This document shows positions 7,489 through 16,223 of a stretch of 45,063 bases of DNA, in pieces. The number at the start of each line of letters is the position of its first letter. Positions within the stretch are counted from its first letter, which is position 1. The notes under the pieces were generated by a model. The model saw only the letters and a list, made by a program, of their open reading frames with translations, did no database searches and was not told the origin of the DNA. Source of the stretch: Gallionella sp. (GTDB lineage Bacteria; Pseudomonadota; Gammaproteobacteria; Burkholderiales; Gallionellaceae). The position numbers and the translations under genes are program-made. The stretch is from contig JANXXX010000134.1 of the NCBI GenBank assembly GCA_025350405.1, positions 1 to 45,063 on the forward strand. The letters are read 5' to 3'.

Positions 7489-9126
7489 ATGTCATTTGAA
7501 AATTTAAACTTAAACGCCGCTATTTTGAAGGCGATTGCCGAAACCGGCTATACCGAGCCTACGCCGATCCAAGCGCAAGCCATTCCCGAAATCATGGCCG
7601 GTCACGACCTGATGGCTTCATCGCAAACCGGCAGCGGCAAGACCGCCGCCTTTATCCTGCCCGCGCTGAACCGTTTGGCAACACCTTCCGCACTGCCCGG
7701 CAAAGGCCCGCGCGTGCTGGTGTTGACCCCAACCCGCGAACTGGCACAACAAGTCTGCGATGCCGCAAGCAAATACGGCAAGAACATGCGCTTCAAGATC
7801 ATCAGCATCCTGGGCGGCATGCCATACCCGGTACAAAACCGTATGCTGTCCGGTCATGTCGATATTCTGGTCGCCACGCCGGGACGTCTGATCGACCATC
7901 TGGAACGCGGCCGCATCGACTTTTCGCGTCTGGAAGTGCTGATCCTCGACGAAGCGGATCGCATGCTGGACATGGGTTTTGTCGACGATGTGGAACGCAT
8001 CGCCAAAGCTACTCCTGCAACGCGCCAGACCCTGCTGTTCTCGGCGACGCTGGACGGCGTGGTCGGCAACCTGGCCTCGCGCCTGCTCAAGACACCGAAG
8101 AAGATTTCTGTATCGGCAGCCAAAGACAAACATGAAAACATCGAGCAACGCATGATGTTCGCCGATGACGTGGCGCACAAAAACAAGATGCTCAGCCATT
8201 TGCTGACCGACGCGGAAATGAATCAGGCGCTGGTGTTCACTGCGACCAAGCGCGATGCCGACACCATTGCAGACCAACTCTCCGCACAAGGCCATTCGGT
8301 TGCGGCATTGCACGGCGACATGAACCAGCGCGAGCGCAACCGCACCCTGCTCAACATGCGCAACGGCAACGTGCGTATCCTGGTCGCCACCGATGTGGCG
8401 GCACGAGGTCTCGACGTGCGCGGCATTTCGCACGTGATCAACTTCGACCTGCCCAAGTTCGCCGAAGACTATGTGCACCGCATCGGACGTACCGGTCGCG
8501 GCGGCTCGACCGGCATCGCCATCTCGTTCGCCTCGAACCGCGATGCGCAATTGCTGAAGCGCATCGAACGCTACACCGAGCAAAGCATCAAGATGCACAC
8601 CATCGAAGGGCTAGAGCCAAAATACAAACTGCGCACCGGTGGCCCGTCTTCTGATCGCCCGCGCAGCAACAGCGGTCCGCGCAGCAATGGTCCACGTAGC
8701 GGCGGCGGCGGTTTCGGCGGCAACAATGCAGGCTACGGCGGCAACCGCACAGGCGGTTACGCGGGCAACAAAACCGGCGGTGGATTTGCAGGTAATACCG
8801 GAAACGGATTTCACCACAGCGCGCCGGACAGCCGTCATAGCCATGCCGGACGCTCCGAAAGACATGTGGCCGGGCACCCGAAAGAAGGTCATGGTCAATG
8901 GCACGGCCAAGCCAATGGCAACACCACGCAAGGCAATACGCTGGGTGTTGGCGGTGGTCAGGGTTTTGGCGGACAAGGTCGCGGTCAGGGCGCCGGGCAA
9001 CCGCGCAGCCAGGAACGCAGCTTCGGCAACAACCAGAATCGCGGCGGTGCCACTGCCCCACGCCGAACTAACGCTGATCGACCGAGCTACACGCTTGGTC
9101 GCGGCAACAATGGTAATACCCGTTAA
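7489..9126 (+). CDS. rhlE: DEAD-box ATP-dependent RNA helicase RhlE
   Basis: A 545-residue DEAD-box helicase. All motifs are present: Q-motif TEPTPIQAQAIP, Walker A ASSQTGSGKTA, PTRELAQQ, DEAD, SAT, VATDVAARGLDV and HRIGRTGRGG. The core occupies residues ~1-375. The last ~160 residues are a low-complexity tail rich in Gly, Asn and Arg (SGGGGFGGNN, GGYAGNKTGG, GQGRGQGAGQ), typical of RhlE-type proteins and likely used for RNA binding or condensate formation. It unwinds short RNA duplexes in ribosome assembly and RNA decay. Start chosen at ATG after the GGAAG ribosome site; an in-frame upstream extension begins inside the leader hairpins and is not family-like. Confidence 0.95.
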   Translation: MSFENLNLNAAILKAIAETGYTEPTPIQAQAIPEIMAGHDLMASSQTGSGKTAAFILPALNRLATPSALPGKGPRVLVLTPTRELAQQVCDAASKYGKNMRFKIISILGGMPYPVQNRMLSGHVDILVATPGRLIDHLERGRIDFSRLEVLILDEADRMLDMGFVDDVERIAKATPATRQTLLFSATLDGVVGNLASRLLKTPKKISVSAAKDKHENIEQRMMFADDVAHKNKMLSHLLTDAEMNQALVFTATKRDADTIADQLSAQGHSVAALHGDMNQRERNRTLLNMRNGNVRILVATDVAARGLDVRGISHVINFDLPKFAEDYVHRIGRTGRGGSTGIAISFASNRDAQLLKRIERYTEQSIKMHTIEGLEPKYKLRTGGPSSDRPRSNSGPRSNGPRSGGGGFGGNNAGYGGNRTGGYAGNKTGGGFAGNTGNGFHHSAPDSRHSHAGRSERHVAGHPKEGHGQWHGQANGNTTQGNTLGVGGGQGFGGQGRGQGAGQPRSQERSFGNNQNRGGATAPRRTNADRPSYTLGRGNNGNTR

Positions 9127-9161
9127 GCCGACTAGCTGAAGTAACACAAAAACTGTAAAAG

Positions 9162-9190
9162 AAAAAGCACGCTCAAAGGCGTGCTTTTTT
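9162..9190 (+). terminator. Intrinsic terminator of rhlE
   Basis: A perfect stem AAAAAGCACGC / GCGTGCTTTTT with loop TCAAAG and a run of six T, 35 bases after the rhlE stop. Confidence 0.93.
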
Positions 9191-9275
9191 GTCAGTGACG
9201 GCTTTCAGGTAGGCCAGTTAGTATGTGCGTAGCCGATGAGTGCCATTACTGGCAATTCAAGAAATACACAAAACT

Positions 9276-9695
9276 TTACGGCATCACCTTTAGTTGAATG
9301 GAATGACCATCGTTGTCCGTTTTTGTAAATTCCCTTTCGACCTTGCCTTGGTTTGGAATACTGAAACAGAGGGATTTATTTTTCCATACCTTGGGATACA
9401 AATAAATTCCCACCAACTTGTGATCTGGCTCGTATCCAATTTTACAATCCATCTCCAGATCAAAGACATGGCCTGAGGCACAGTCATGCTGGCGGATGAC
9501 CATTTGTTTCAAAGCATCACTTTCAAGCTCAGCCCCATCGGAACCCAAAAATCGTACATGAATCAACTGTTCTTGAACCATTCGCTCAGAGGTCATGGTC
9601 ATTATCAGGCGTGTACTACCTGCGAAACCGGCGGAAGACAATCCAATAAAAGCAACCGTTGCCAGAAAGACAAAGGTTAACTGCAATTTTCTCAT
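9276..9695 (-). CDS. Small exported protein of unknown function
   Basis: A 139-residue protein with a clear signal peptide (MRKLQLTFVFLATVAFIGLS, predicted cut after GFAG near residue 26). The mature part has three cysteines (HDC, MDC and LC contexts), the phrase VGIYLYPKVW and a C-terminal DGHSIQLKVMP. I do not recognise the family. The ATG used has a perfect GGAGG nine bases upstream, while the longer open frame would place that ribosome site inside the gene. It lies alone between the rhlE terminator and gltX, downstream of gltX on the same strand, 110 bases away. Confidence 0.75.
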   Translation of the reverse strand: MRKLQLTFVFLATVAFIGLSSAGFAGSTRLIMTMTSERMVQEQLIHVRFLGSDGAELESDALKQMVIRQHDCASGHVFDLEMDCKIGYEPDHKLVGIYLYPKVWKNKSLCFSIPNQGKVEREFTKTDNDGHSIQLKVMP

Positions 9696-9805
9696 AATAT
9701 TTGCCTCCAATTATCCGCTCAATCAAGCAAAAATACGACAAACTTGAATCACACTCGTTCAATTCATACACATTTTTTATGTCTGCTATAAAACGATACA
9801 ATCAG

Positions 9806-11197
9806 CTACAGATATTTTTTCATCCGCGCCAGCACGGTCTCGCGCGGGAACAATGCTAGCACTGCATCGACCGACGGGGTGTGCGTCTGCCCGACCAGCA
9901 TCACGCGCAACGGCATCGCCAGCTTGGGCATCTTTAAATTGTGCTTGGCAAGCAACTCCTTTATCAATGCAGCCAGTGCGGGTGCTTCCCAGGCAACATC
10001 GGCAAAACGTTCTGCCAGTTCGCGTAATCCTGGCAGCACTTCGGGTATCAGATGCTCATCCAGTAATTCCTTAGCGGGATGCAGATCGATATAGAACACT
10101 TCGGCAGCATCGGCCAATTCGTTAAGCGTCGCCACGCGCTCTTTGTAAAGCGATACGATGGATTCCAGCGCCGGCGCCTCATTCACTTTCACGCCACGCG
10201 CTTCCAGGCGCGGGCGCACCAGCGCGGCAACGCGCGCATTATCGGCCTGCTTCAGGTAATGCTGGTTGACCCAATTCAATTTCTCGGTATTGAACTGTGC
10301 AGCGGACGGCGTGATGTGGTCGAGATCGAACCATGAGCAGAATTCCTTAACCGAGAAAATCTCCTTGTCGCCGTGCGACCATCCCAGCCGCGCCAGATAA
10401 TTGATCACCGCCTCCGGCAGATAGCCATCCTCGTCATATTGCATAACGCTGACCGCACCATGGCGTTTGGAAAGCTTGGTGCCGTCATCGCCGAGGATCA
10501 TCGAAAGATGCGCATATTGCGGCACGGTCGCGCCGAGAGCCTTGAGAATATTGATCTGGCGCGGTGTGTTGTTAACGTGGTCATCGCCGCGGATCACGTG
10601 CGTGATGCCCATCTCCCAGTCGTCCACCACCACGCAAAAATTATAGGTGGGTGTGCCATCTGCGCGCGCGATGATCAGGTCATCCAGCTCATTGTTGTTG
10701 AATCCGATGTAGCCTTTCACCAAATCCTTCCAGCCCACCATGCCGGTGGTGGGATTCTTGAAGCGCACTACCGGTGCAACGCCTGCCGGCGGCTCCGGCA
10801 GAACCTTGCCCAGATCCGGCCGCCAGCGGCCATCGTAGCGTGGCTTTTCACCACGCGCACGCTGCGCCTCGCGTAGCGCATCCAGCTCCTCCGGCGAGGT
10901 GTAACAGTCATAAGCCGTGCCCTCATCCAGCATCTGACGGATCACCTCTTTGTAGCGCTCCATGCGCTGCATCTGATAGAACGGCCCCTCGTCGTAATCC
11001 AGATTCAACCATTTCATACCATCCAAAATCGCCTGCACCGCTGCGGGCGTGGAGCGCTCCACATCGGTATCCTCAATGCGCAATATGAAAGTGCCGCCGT
11101 GCTTGCGCGCATACGCCCAGGAGAACAATGCGGTGCGGGCCCCGCCTATGTGGAGGTAGCCGGTTGGGCTAGGAGCAAAACGAGTACGAATGGTCAT
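9806..11197 (-). CDS. gltX: Glutamyl-tRNA synthetase
   Basis: A 463-residue class I aminoacyl-tRNA synthetase that charges tRNA-Glu. It starts [20 protein letters not shown], which carries the HIGH signature (HIGG), has the expected [10 protein letters not shown] near residue 45 and the KMSKS-equivalent KLSKRHG, followed by the discriminating C-terminal helical domain. Length is normal. The upstream in-frame extension lacks homology to the family and is rejected. There is no clear Shine-Dalgarno sequence; upstream on the minus strand a weak TTGAGC with TAAAAT at a wide 19-base spacing could be the promoter. The gene is divergent from the nearby tRNA-Val gene. Confidence 0.96.
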   Translation of the reverse strand: MTIRTRFAPSPTGYLHIGGARTALFSWAYARKHGGTFILRIEDTDVERSTPAAVQAILDGMKWLNLDYDEGPFYQMQRMERYKEVIRQMLDEGTAYDCYTSPEELDALREAQRARGEKPRYDGRWRPDLGKVLPEPPAGVAPVVRFKNPTTGMVGWKDLVKGYIGFNNNELDDLIIARADGTPTYNFCVVVDDWEMGITHVIRGDDHVNNTPRQINILKALGATVPQYAHLSMILGDDGTKLSKRHGAVSVMQYDEDGYLPEAVINYLARLGWSHGDKEIFSVKEFCSWFDLDHITPSAAQFNTEKLNWVNQHYLKQADNARVAALVRPRLEARGVKVNEAPALESIVSLYKERVATLNELADAAEVFYIDLHPAKELLDEHLIPEVLPGLRELAERFADVAWEAPALAALIKELLAKHNLKMPKLAMPLRVMLVGQTHTPSVDAVLALFPRETVLARMKKYL

Positions 11198-11282
11198 AAG
11201 TTTAAAAACAGAATAAGCAAACAATGAGCTTTGTATTTTACGGGCTTTGCGCATTGCGCGCTCAAAGTTGTGGCTATGGCCA

Positions 11283-11312
11283 TTGACCCAAGCAATCGCG
11301 TTATGCTTTAAT
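11283..11312 (+). promoter_or_regulatory. Probable promoter of tRNA-Val
   Basis: TTGACC and TTTAAT are separated by 18 bases and followed by a G+C-rich discriminator (CGCGCCCTCC) before the tRNA, the layout of growth-rate-controlled stable RNA promoters. The -10 is not ideal. Confidence 0.5.
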
Positions 11313-11326
11313 TCGCGCCCTCCTTC

Positions 11327-11401
11327 GGGCGGTTAGCTCAGCGGTAGAGCACTGCCTTCACACGGCAGGGGTCACTGGTTCGAACCCAGTACCGCCCACC
11401 A
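11327..11401 (+). tRNA. tRNA-Val (anticodon CAC)
   Basis: A complete cloverleaf of 75 bases with CCA encoded. The acceptor stem is GGGCGGT/ACCGCCC, the D-arm GCTC/GAGC, the anticodon stem CTGCC/GGCAG with loop TTCACAC (anticodon CAC at 11359-11361, reading GUG), and the T-arm ACTGG-TTCGAAC-CCAGT. It stands alone, not in a tRNA cluster. Confidence 0.97.
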
Positions 11402-11646
11402 ATAAAACAAGCAAGGTATTATTAAACTGCCAGTTCCCGGTTCTTTATTGCTTGGCGGATACACGGACAGGTCACCGTCCATCCTTTTAAATAAACCGCC
11501 TATCCATTTATTTGCGCCACTTATCCCCAACTTCAAAAACAGCCAAACGGGTTTGGGGTTAGGCATAACCTTCTGTTAATGTTCCGTCATGTACGTTGTC
11601 AATTCGGATCATTTTCATGGTGAAATTGATTCATGGAGATTTTAAA
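11402..11646 (+). other. Gene-free stretch between tRNA-Val and the DUF4124 gene
   Basis: No convincing gene here. A short dyad (CCAAAC GG GTTTGG) lies at 11543-11556 inside a longer CCCCAA...TTGGGG pairing. No T-run follows it, so I do not call a terminator. Confidence 0.4.
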
Positions 11647-11931
11647 ATGGCCAAACAAATATTATTTTTCATGGTAACTTTGTTGCTTATGTCGCCAGCC
11701 TTTGCGGGTGTATTTAAATGGAAAGATGCAGACGGAAAATTACATTATAGCGACACGCTACCCACCAAAAATATAGCTAAAAAATCCGATGGCGCCCAGA
11801 ACAAAAAGGACAAAGAAGGCAAGCTTGACCGTAGCAATATGGCATCTCGTGAAAAAGTAGAGCGTCCTGAAAAAGTAGAACGTCCTGAGAAAGTGGAACG
11901 TCCTGAGAAAGTGGAACGTCCCGGGAACTAG
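11647..11931 (+). CDS. DUF4124-type exported protein with EKVERP repeats
   Basis: A 94-residue protein. A signal peptide (MAKQILFFMVTLLLMSPAFA) is followed directly by GVFKWKDADGKLHYSDTLP, the signature of the DUF4124 domain found in many small exported proteins of Beta- and Gammaproteobacteria. The remainder is charged and disordered and ends in four tandem EKVERP units. Start chosen at ATG after the GGAG ribosome site; an upstream in-frame ATG adds a non-signal-like extension. Function of DUF4124 is unknown. A strong two-way terminator follows. Confidence 0.85.
   Translation: MAKQILFFMVTLLLMSPAFAGVFKWKDADGKLHYSDTLPTKNIAKKSDGAQNKKDKEGKLDRSNMASREKVERPEKVERPEKVERPEKVERPGN
11851..11922 (+). 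repeat. Four 18-bp tandem repeats (EKVERP)
   Basis: Four contiguous 18-bp units at 11851, 11869, 11887 and 11905, each encoding EKVERP and differing by at most a few third-position bases (AAAGTAGAG, AAAGTAGAA, AAAGTGGAA). Copy number could vary between strains by slippage. Confidence 0.95.
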
Positions 11932-11992
11932 TCGCCATTTCAAAACCAATTCCGGCTGGCCAACCCCCATAATTACCAGAGGTTAGGCCAAC

Positions 11993-12024
11993 AAAAAGCC
12001 CGGTACTTTCGTACCGGGCTTTTT
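11993..12024. terminator. Two-way intrinsic terminator
   Basis: A perfect 14-bp stem (AAAAAGCCCGGTAC / GTACCGGGCTTTTT, loop TTTC) between the convergent DUF4124 and csp genes; the A and T runs make it work in either direction. Confidence 0.94.
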
Positions 12025-12041
12025 GACAACTCAGAAACCTA

Positions 12042-12245
12042 TTAAGGAGCCTGGATATTGGATGCTTGCTTGCCCTTGGGGCCTTGTGTTACTTCAAAGG
12101 TGACCTTCTGGCCTTCTTTGAGTGACTTGAAACCGCTCATGTTGATCGCGGAAAAGTGTGCGAACAAATCTTCGCTGCCATCATCGGGAGTGACGAAACC
12201 AAAACCCTTTGAGTCGTTGAACCATTTAACTGTACCTGTTGCCAT
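12042..12245 (-). CDS. Cold-shock family RNA chaperone (CspA-like)
   Basis: A 67-residue single cold-shock domain. It has the [17 protein letters not shown] start with RNP1 (KGFGFV), RNP2 (LFAHF), [12 protein letters not shown] and the [11 protein letters not shown] end. It binds single-stranded RNA and DNA and melts secondary structure. The ribosome site AGGAG lies nine bases upstream of ATG. The leader holds a hairpin with a T-run (see the attenuator entry), which hints at control after initiation. Which of the several csp paralogues this is cannot be told from sequence alone. Confidence 0.96.
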   Translation of the reverse strand: MATGTVKWFNDSKGFGFVTPDDGSEDLFAHFSAINMSGFKSLKEGQKVTFEVTQGPKGKQASNIQAP

Positions 12246-12261
12246 GTGTATTACTCCTACT

Positions 12262-12283
12262 AAAAAACGGGGGGAAACCCCGC
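12262..12283 (-). promoter_or_regulatory. Attenuator-like hairpin in csp leader
   Basis: On the minus strand CGGGG / CCCCG form a 5-bp stem (loop of 5) followed immediately by six T, the form of an intrinsic terminator, but located upstream of the csp ribosome site rather than after a gene. A 7-codon open frame (MCNLRFK, 12288-12311) ends five bases before it. This could be a conditional terminator; not proven. Confidence 0.5.
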
Positions 12284-12355
12284 AAAACTATTTGAATCGA
12301 AGATTGCACATGGAAAACCAGTACTGCAAAAACTTTGAATCAAACACCAAGATGC

Positions 12356-12385
12356 CTTGTACGCTGGTTTAGTGGATATAGTCAA
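12356..12385 (-). promoter_or_regulatory. Candidate csp promoter
   Basis: TTGACT and TACAAG, 18 bases apart on the minus strand. RNA would start near 12349 and give a leader of about 100 bases, usual for cold-shock genes. Confidence 0.4.
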
Positions 12386-12454
12386 GTTAAATTAATGGTT
12401 CATTCACCTGATTCAGCTAAGATTCACGGGTTAACCTGTTAAAGTATTTCGAAA

Positions 12455-12775
12455 ATGGACATCATAAGTTTACTTTTCCTGCTGTTGCTGGCCGCGCTGG
12501 GGTGGTTCTGGTTCGACAGCATGCATGCCCTCGAGATCGCCCGGAATGCCGGCAAGCGTGCCTGCGTCGATGCGAATGTGCAATTTCTCGATGACACGGT
12601 CGCCAGCGTCGCACTTGCACTGGTGCGCGACAAGTCGGGGCGCAGGGTATTGCGCCGCACTTACCGGTTTGAATTCAGCGAGACCGGCAACACGCGGCTT
12701 GAAGGTCAGTTGATCGTGCTGGGTGACCGAATCGAGTCGGTGACGATGGAACCCTATCAGATGATGCCATCATGA
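12455..12775 (+). CDS. DUF3301 family membrane-anchored protein
   Basis: A 106-residue protein with one N-terminal membrane segment (SLLFLLLLAALGWFWF) and then a conserved charged domain: ACVDANVQFLDDTVASVALALVRDKSGRRVLRRTYRFEFSETG as overlapping blocks, ending VTMEPYQ. This matches the DUF3301 family common in Beta- and Gammaproteobacteria, whose function is unknown. The start ATG has no strong ribosome site. It is divergent from csp and convergent with the next gene. Confidence 0.82.
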   Translation: MDIISLLFLLLLAALGWFWFDSMHALEIARNAGKRACVDANVQFLDDTVASVALALVRDKSGRRVLRRTYRFEFSETGNTRLEGQLIVLGDRIESVTMEPYQMMPS

Positions 12776-12808
12776 ATTACTTGAAGATCAGTATAACTAC
12801 TTTTCTCT

Positions 12809-13330
12809 CTACTTTTCCTTGGGCAAGAAAAACAGTCCGGTCTTGACTGCCAGACAGCCACCCTGGAACGGCTCCAACGCCAGGTTGACCGTAGCTGTGC
12901 TCGGGTCTTCATAGACTGATACGCCGTCCAGCTTGTCGGAATAGAACTTCCATTCTTTAAGCGTCGTCTGGCGGAGTTGAGCGCAATCTTCCGCGAATGG
13001 CATGACCAGCGTAAACGAAGCGTCGCAAGTCCCCACTTGCGACTCGGTGGCAGTTATGGTCAATATGCCTTTCCCGACAGCGTAGCTTTTTGCGCCGGTC
13101 ACCAGCACCGAGTGTTTGCCGACATTGCTTTGATTCCACAAGTTCAGGTATGCGAAGTCACTTTTAAAAACAAAGTTCGCAATATCGTCAACCGCATGAG
13201 CGCAGGCCTTGAATCCCTTTTCCTTGAGTTGAAGCGCTGATTGGGTTTTCACCTCTTCATCATCTGCGGCAGAAACATTGCACGCGAGACATAGAGACGC
13301 GAGCGCCATGAGGCGGACGAATTTCCTCAA
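12809..13330 (-). CDS. Exported protein of unknown function downstream of htpG
   Basis: A 173-residue protein beginning at TTG, with a signal peptide MRKFVRLMALASLCLACNVS (predicted cut after VSA near residue 21). The mature part has four cysteines (KACAH, GTCDA, EDCAQ, GGCLA contexts), so periplasmic disulfides are likely, and ends VKTGLFFLPKEK. I do not recognise the family. The TTG start is preferred because it supplies the positive signal-peptide head; an internal ATG at 13309 is possible, with GAGGAA upstream of it. The gene begins 30 bases after the htpG stop on the same strand, so it may be read from the htpG transcript. Confidence 0.78.
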   Translation of the reverse strand: MRKFVRLMALASLCLACNVSAADDEEVKTQSALQLKEKGFKACAHAVDDIANFVFKSDFAYLNLWNQSNVGKHSVLVTGAKSYAVGKGILTITATESQVGTCDASFTLVMPFAEDCAQLRQTTLKEWKFYSDKLDGVSVYEDPSTATVNLALEPFQGGCLAVKTGLFFLPKEK

Positions 13331-13360
13331 TTCAATAGTCCCGTGTTGCGACGCTGCCGG

Positions 13361-15262
13361 TCAACCGCGCATCTCCAGCATCAGATGATTGACGCGCTTG
13401 ACAAATCCGGCCGGGTCGTCGAGTTGTCCGCCCTCTGCCAGCATAGCCTGATCGAACAGCACCGTCGCCCAGTCGTCGAAATGCTTTTGTTCTTCCTTCA
13501 AGCGCATCACCACCGGATGATTCGGGTTGATCTCCAGGATAGGCAGTGTCGATGGAGTCTTCTGACCGGCAGCCTTGAGCATGCGCGCCATGTTGCCGCC
13601 AATGTCGTGCTCGTCGGCCACCAAACAGGCGGGTGAATCGGTCAGTCGATGCGTCACGCGGACTTCCTTGACGCGCTTATCCAGTATCTTCTTGATCTTC
13701 TCGGTCAGCTCCTTGTGATCGCTGGCCTGCTTCTCCTGCTCCTGCTTCTCGGCCTCATCCTCAAGCTTACCGAGATCCAGCCCGCCTTTGGCCACAGACA
13801 CCAGCGACTTGCCATCAAACTCGGTCAGCGAACCTACCACCCACTCGTCCACGCGATCACAGAGCAGCAACACTTCGATGCCCTTCTTGCGGAACACTTC
13901 GAGATGCGGGCTGTTCTTGGCCGCATTGAAAGTCTCGGCGGTGATGAAGTAGATCTTGTCCTGGCCATCTTTCATACGGCTGATGTAGTCGGCCAACGAT
14001 ACGGTCGCCGCATCGGTGTCCGCATGGGTAGAAGCGAAGCGTAACAGACCGGCGATCTTGTCCTTGTTGGCGAAATCTTCCGCCGCGCCCTCCTTCAGCA
14101 CCTGGCCGAACTCGCCCCAGAATTTGGCGTACTTATCCTTGTCATTGCCTGCCATGTCATCCAGTAGGCTCAATACTTTGTTAGTGCAACCCTTGCGTAT
14201 CGCCTCGATGTCTTTCGATTCCTGCAATATCTCGCGCGAAACATTCAACGGCAGATCGCTGGAATCGACAACGCCGCGCACAAAACGCAAATAGGGCGGC
14301 AACAATTGCTCGGCATCATCCATGATGAACACGCGGCGCACATAGAGCTTGATGCCGTGGCGCGCGTTGCGATCCCACATATCGAATGGCGCACGCGCCG
14401 GGATATAGAGCAATTGCGTATATTCCTGACGGCCTTCCACGCGCGCATGCGTCCATGCCAGCGGGTCGTCGTAGTCATGGCCGACATGTTTGTAGAACGC
14501 CTTGTACTCATCGTCCGAGATATCGCTCTTGGAACGCGCCCACAATGCGGAAGCCTGGTTGACGGTTTCATCCTCGTCGGTGATGACCTGACCGCCCTCT
14601 TTCCATTCTTCTTTCTTCATCACGATGGGCTGGACGATGTGATCGGAATATTTGTGGATGATGGAACGTATCTTGTGGCCGCTGAGCAGATCATCCTGAT
14701 CGGCGCGCAGATGCAGCGTGATGTCGGTGCCGCGCGCCGGTTTGTCGACCATCTCGATCGTGAATTCACCGCCGCCATCCGATTCCCAATGCACGCCCTG
14801 ATCCGCCTGCTCTCCGGCACGGCGGGTCGTGACAGCGACCTTGTCGGCTACGATGAAGGCGGAATAAAAGCCGACGCCGAACTGCCCGATCAGGTTCGCA
14901 TCCTTCTGCTGGTCACCGCTCAGTTTGGTAAAGAATTCCCGCGTGCCCGATTTCGCGATCGTGCCCAGATTATTGATCACCTCGTCGCGGCTCATGCCGA
15001 TGCCGTTGTCGCTGATCGTCAGTGTGCGTGCGGTTTTGTCATAACTGATACGAATATTCAGGTCGGAATCGTTCTCGAACAACTTGTCGTTGTGCAACGC
15101 CTCGAAGCGCAATTTGTCGCAAGCATCCGACGCGTTGGAAACCAGCTCGCGCAAGAAAATCTCGCGGTTGGAATACAGCGAATGGATCATCAATTGCAGA
15201 AGCTGTTTGACTTCCGTTTGAAACCCCATCGTTTTGCGATTAGCTACAGTATTCTCAGTCAT
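13361..15262 (-). CDS. htpG: Molecular chaperone HtpG (Hsp90)
   Basis: A 633-residue Hsp90. The N-terminal GHKL ATPase has [29 protein letters not shown] and [11 protein letters not shown]; the middle domain has [10 protein letters not shown] and [11 protein letters not shown]; the C-terminal dimerisation domain has [13 protein letters not shown]. Length is normal. HtpG is a cytosolic ATP-dependent chaperone acting with DnaK. A GGGAG ribosome site precedes ATG, and a near-consensus heat-shock promoter lies just upstream. Confidence 0.97.
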   Translation of the reverse strand: MTENTVANRKTMGFQTEVKQLLQLMIHSLYSNREIFLRELVSNASDACDKLRFEALHNDKLFENDSDLNIRISYDKTARTLTISDNGIGMSRDEVINNLGTIAKSGTREFFTKLSGDQQKDANLIGQFGVGFYSAFIVADKVAVTTRRAGEQADQGVHWESDGGGEFTIEMVDKPARGTDITLHLRADQDDLLSGHKIRSIIHKYSDHIVQPIVMKKEEWKEGGQVITDEDETVNQASALWARSKSDISDDEYKAFYKHVGHDYDDPLAWTHARVEGRQEYTQLLYIPARAPFDMWDRNARHGIKLYVRRVFIMDDAEQLLPPYLRFVRGVVDSSDLPLNVSREILQESKDIEAIRKGCTNKVLSLLDDMAGNDKDKYAKFWGEFGQVLKEGAAEDFANKDKIAGLLRFASTHADTDAATVSLADYISRMKDGQDKIYFITAETFNAAKNSPHLEVFRKKGIEVLLLCDRVDEWVVGSLTEFDGKSLVSVAKGGLDLGKLEDEAEKQEQEKQASDHKELTEKIKKILDKRVKEVRVTHRLTDSPACLVADEHDIGGNMARMLKAAGQKTPSTLPILEINPNHPVVMRLKEEQKHFDDWATVLFDQAMLAEGGQLDDPAGFVKRVNHLMLEMRG

Positions 15263-15301
15263 ACAATATCTCCCAAATTAAATTTACAAAGAGTGGCGGA
15301 C

Positions 15302-15331
15302 TAAATGGAGCCTATCTTGAAGAATTTCAAG
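15302..15331 (-). promoter_or_regulatory. Heat-shock (sigma-32) promoter of htpG
   Basis: On the minus strand CTTGAAA, 14 bases, CTCCATTTA. This matches the RpoH consensus (CTTGAAA, 13-17 bases, CCCCATTTA) except for one or two positions. RNA would begin near 15295, about 33 bases before the htpG ATG. Confidence 0.85.
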
Positions 15332-15334
15332 TGG

Positions 15335-15600
15335 CTGATCACCGGCCAAAAATTATTACCTGACATCGAGAACCTTCTCGTGGTGGATCATTCCAACAAG
15401 CCGCTGGGTTTGCGCCCGAGACGCGTCGCGCAGGAATCATGTTCTTCACAGCCGCCCAGCAAAGCATTGGATTTTACTGTGTTCCATCCATGCCTGCTAT
15501 CCCGACCTTAAACCATGCTCATTCCTTATTGCGATCCCTGCGTATATTATGGGATGCTTAGCGCGCTTGCACCCAACCAGAGTATAGAAACAATACCCCC
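15335..15600. other. Gene-free stretch between htpG promoter and ygjP-like gene
   Basis: Roughly 265 bases without a convincing gene. A 68-codon open frame on the plus strand starts inside the htpG promoter and has no ribosome site or family resemblance. No strong promoter for the following gene was found. Confidence 0.5.
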
Positions 15601-16104
15601 ATGAAATACCTCGCCGGTTACCCCGAGAACATCCAAGCCAGTACGCGGCAACTGATCAAGCAGAACCGCCTCGGCGACATGCTGCTGGAAAAGTATCACT
15701 CTGCGCACGACATACGCACCGACAAGGCGCTGTATGACTATGTCTTGGAACTGAAGAGCCGCTTCCTGCGCAACGCCGCACCGATAAACAAGGTAGCCTT
15801 CGACAGCCGCATCAAAATCATCGAACACGCCCTCGGGCAACACACCAGGATCTCCCGCGTGCAGGGCGGCAAACTCAAGACCAGCCGCGAAATCCGCATC
15901 GCCTCGTTGTTCAAGGAAGTGCCGCCTGAATTTCTCAGGATGATCGCCGTGCATGAACTGGCGCACATGAAAGAAACAGAACACGACAAAGCCTTCTACC
16001 AACTGTGCATCCACATGGAACCGGCATACCATCAATACGAACTCGATTTGCGCCTGTACCTGACGCAGGTCGAATTGCGCGGCAAACTGTGTTGGCCTGC
16101 ATGA
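15601..16104 (+). CDS. YgjP-like (DUF45 / M48-type) metallopeptidase
   Basis: A 167-residue protein with the zinc-metalloprotease signature HELAHMKETEHDKAFY (HExxH plus a third ligand in EHDKAF) near residues 120-135, followed by HMEPAYHQYELDLRLYLT, typical of the YgjP/DUF45 group. The N-terminal part LARSRIKI-like region (VAFDSRIKIIEHALG) contains the expected strand-rich segment. Cytosolic; the substrate is not known. Start is the only reasonable ATG; no Shine-Dalgarno is visible. It is divergent from htpG. Confidence 0.85.
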   Translation: MKYLAGYPENIQASTRQLIKQNRLGDMLLEKYHSAHDIRTDKALYDYVLELKSRFLRNAAPINKVAFDSRIKIIEHALGQHTRISRVQGGKLKTSREIRIASLFKEVPPEFLRMIAVHELAHMKETEHDKAFYQLCIHMEPAYHQYELDLRLYLTQVELRGKLCWPA

Positions 16105-16223
16105 ACACCCGCGCACAGAACAGGGACAAGTAACTGTTTGTGTAAATCGCGGCCCTGCTCAATAATCCGGGTTGCAGCGGGCCTCCCCGCATCACACGCC
16201 TTCATCCCTTTTGGAGAATCATC

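Noticed and set aside
11372-11566. A 64-codon minus-strand frame overlapping tRNA-Val
   Set aside because: Runs into the tRNA gene, where translation is not expected; no ribosome site.
15305-15511. A 68-codon plus-strand frame upstream of the metalloprotease gene
   Set aside because: Starts inside the heat-shock promoter of htpG, has no ribosome site and no family resemblance.
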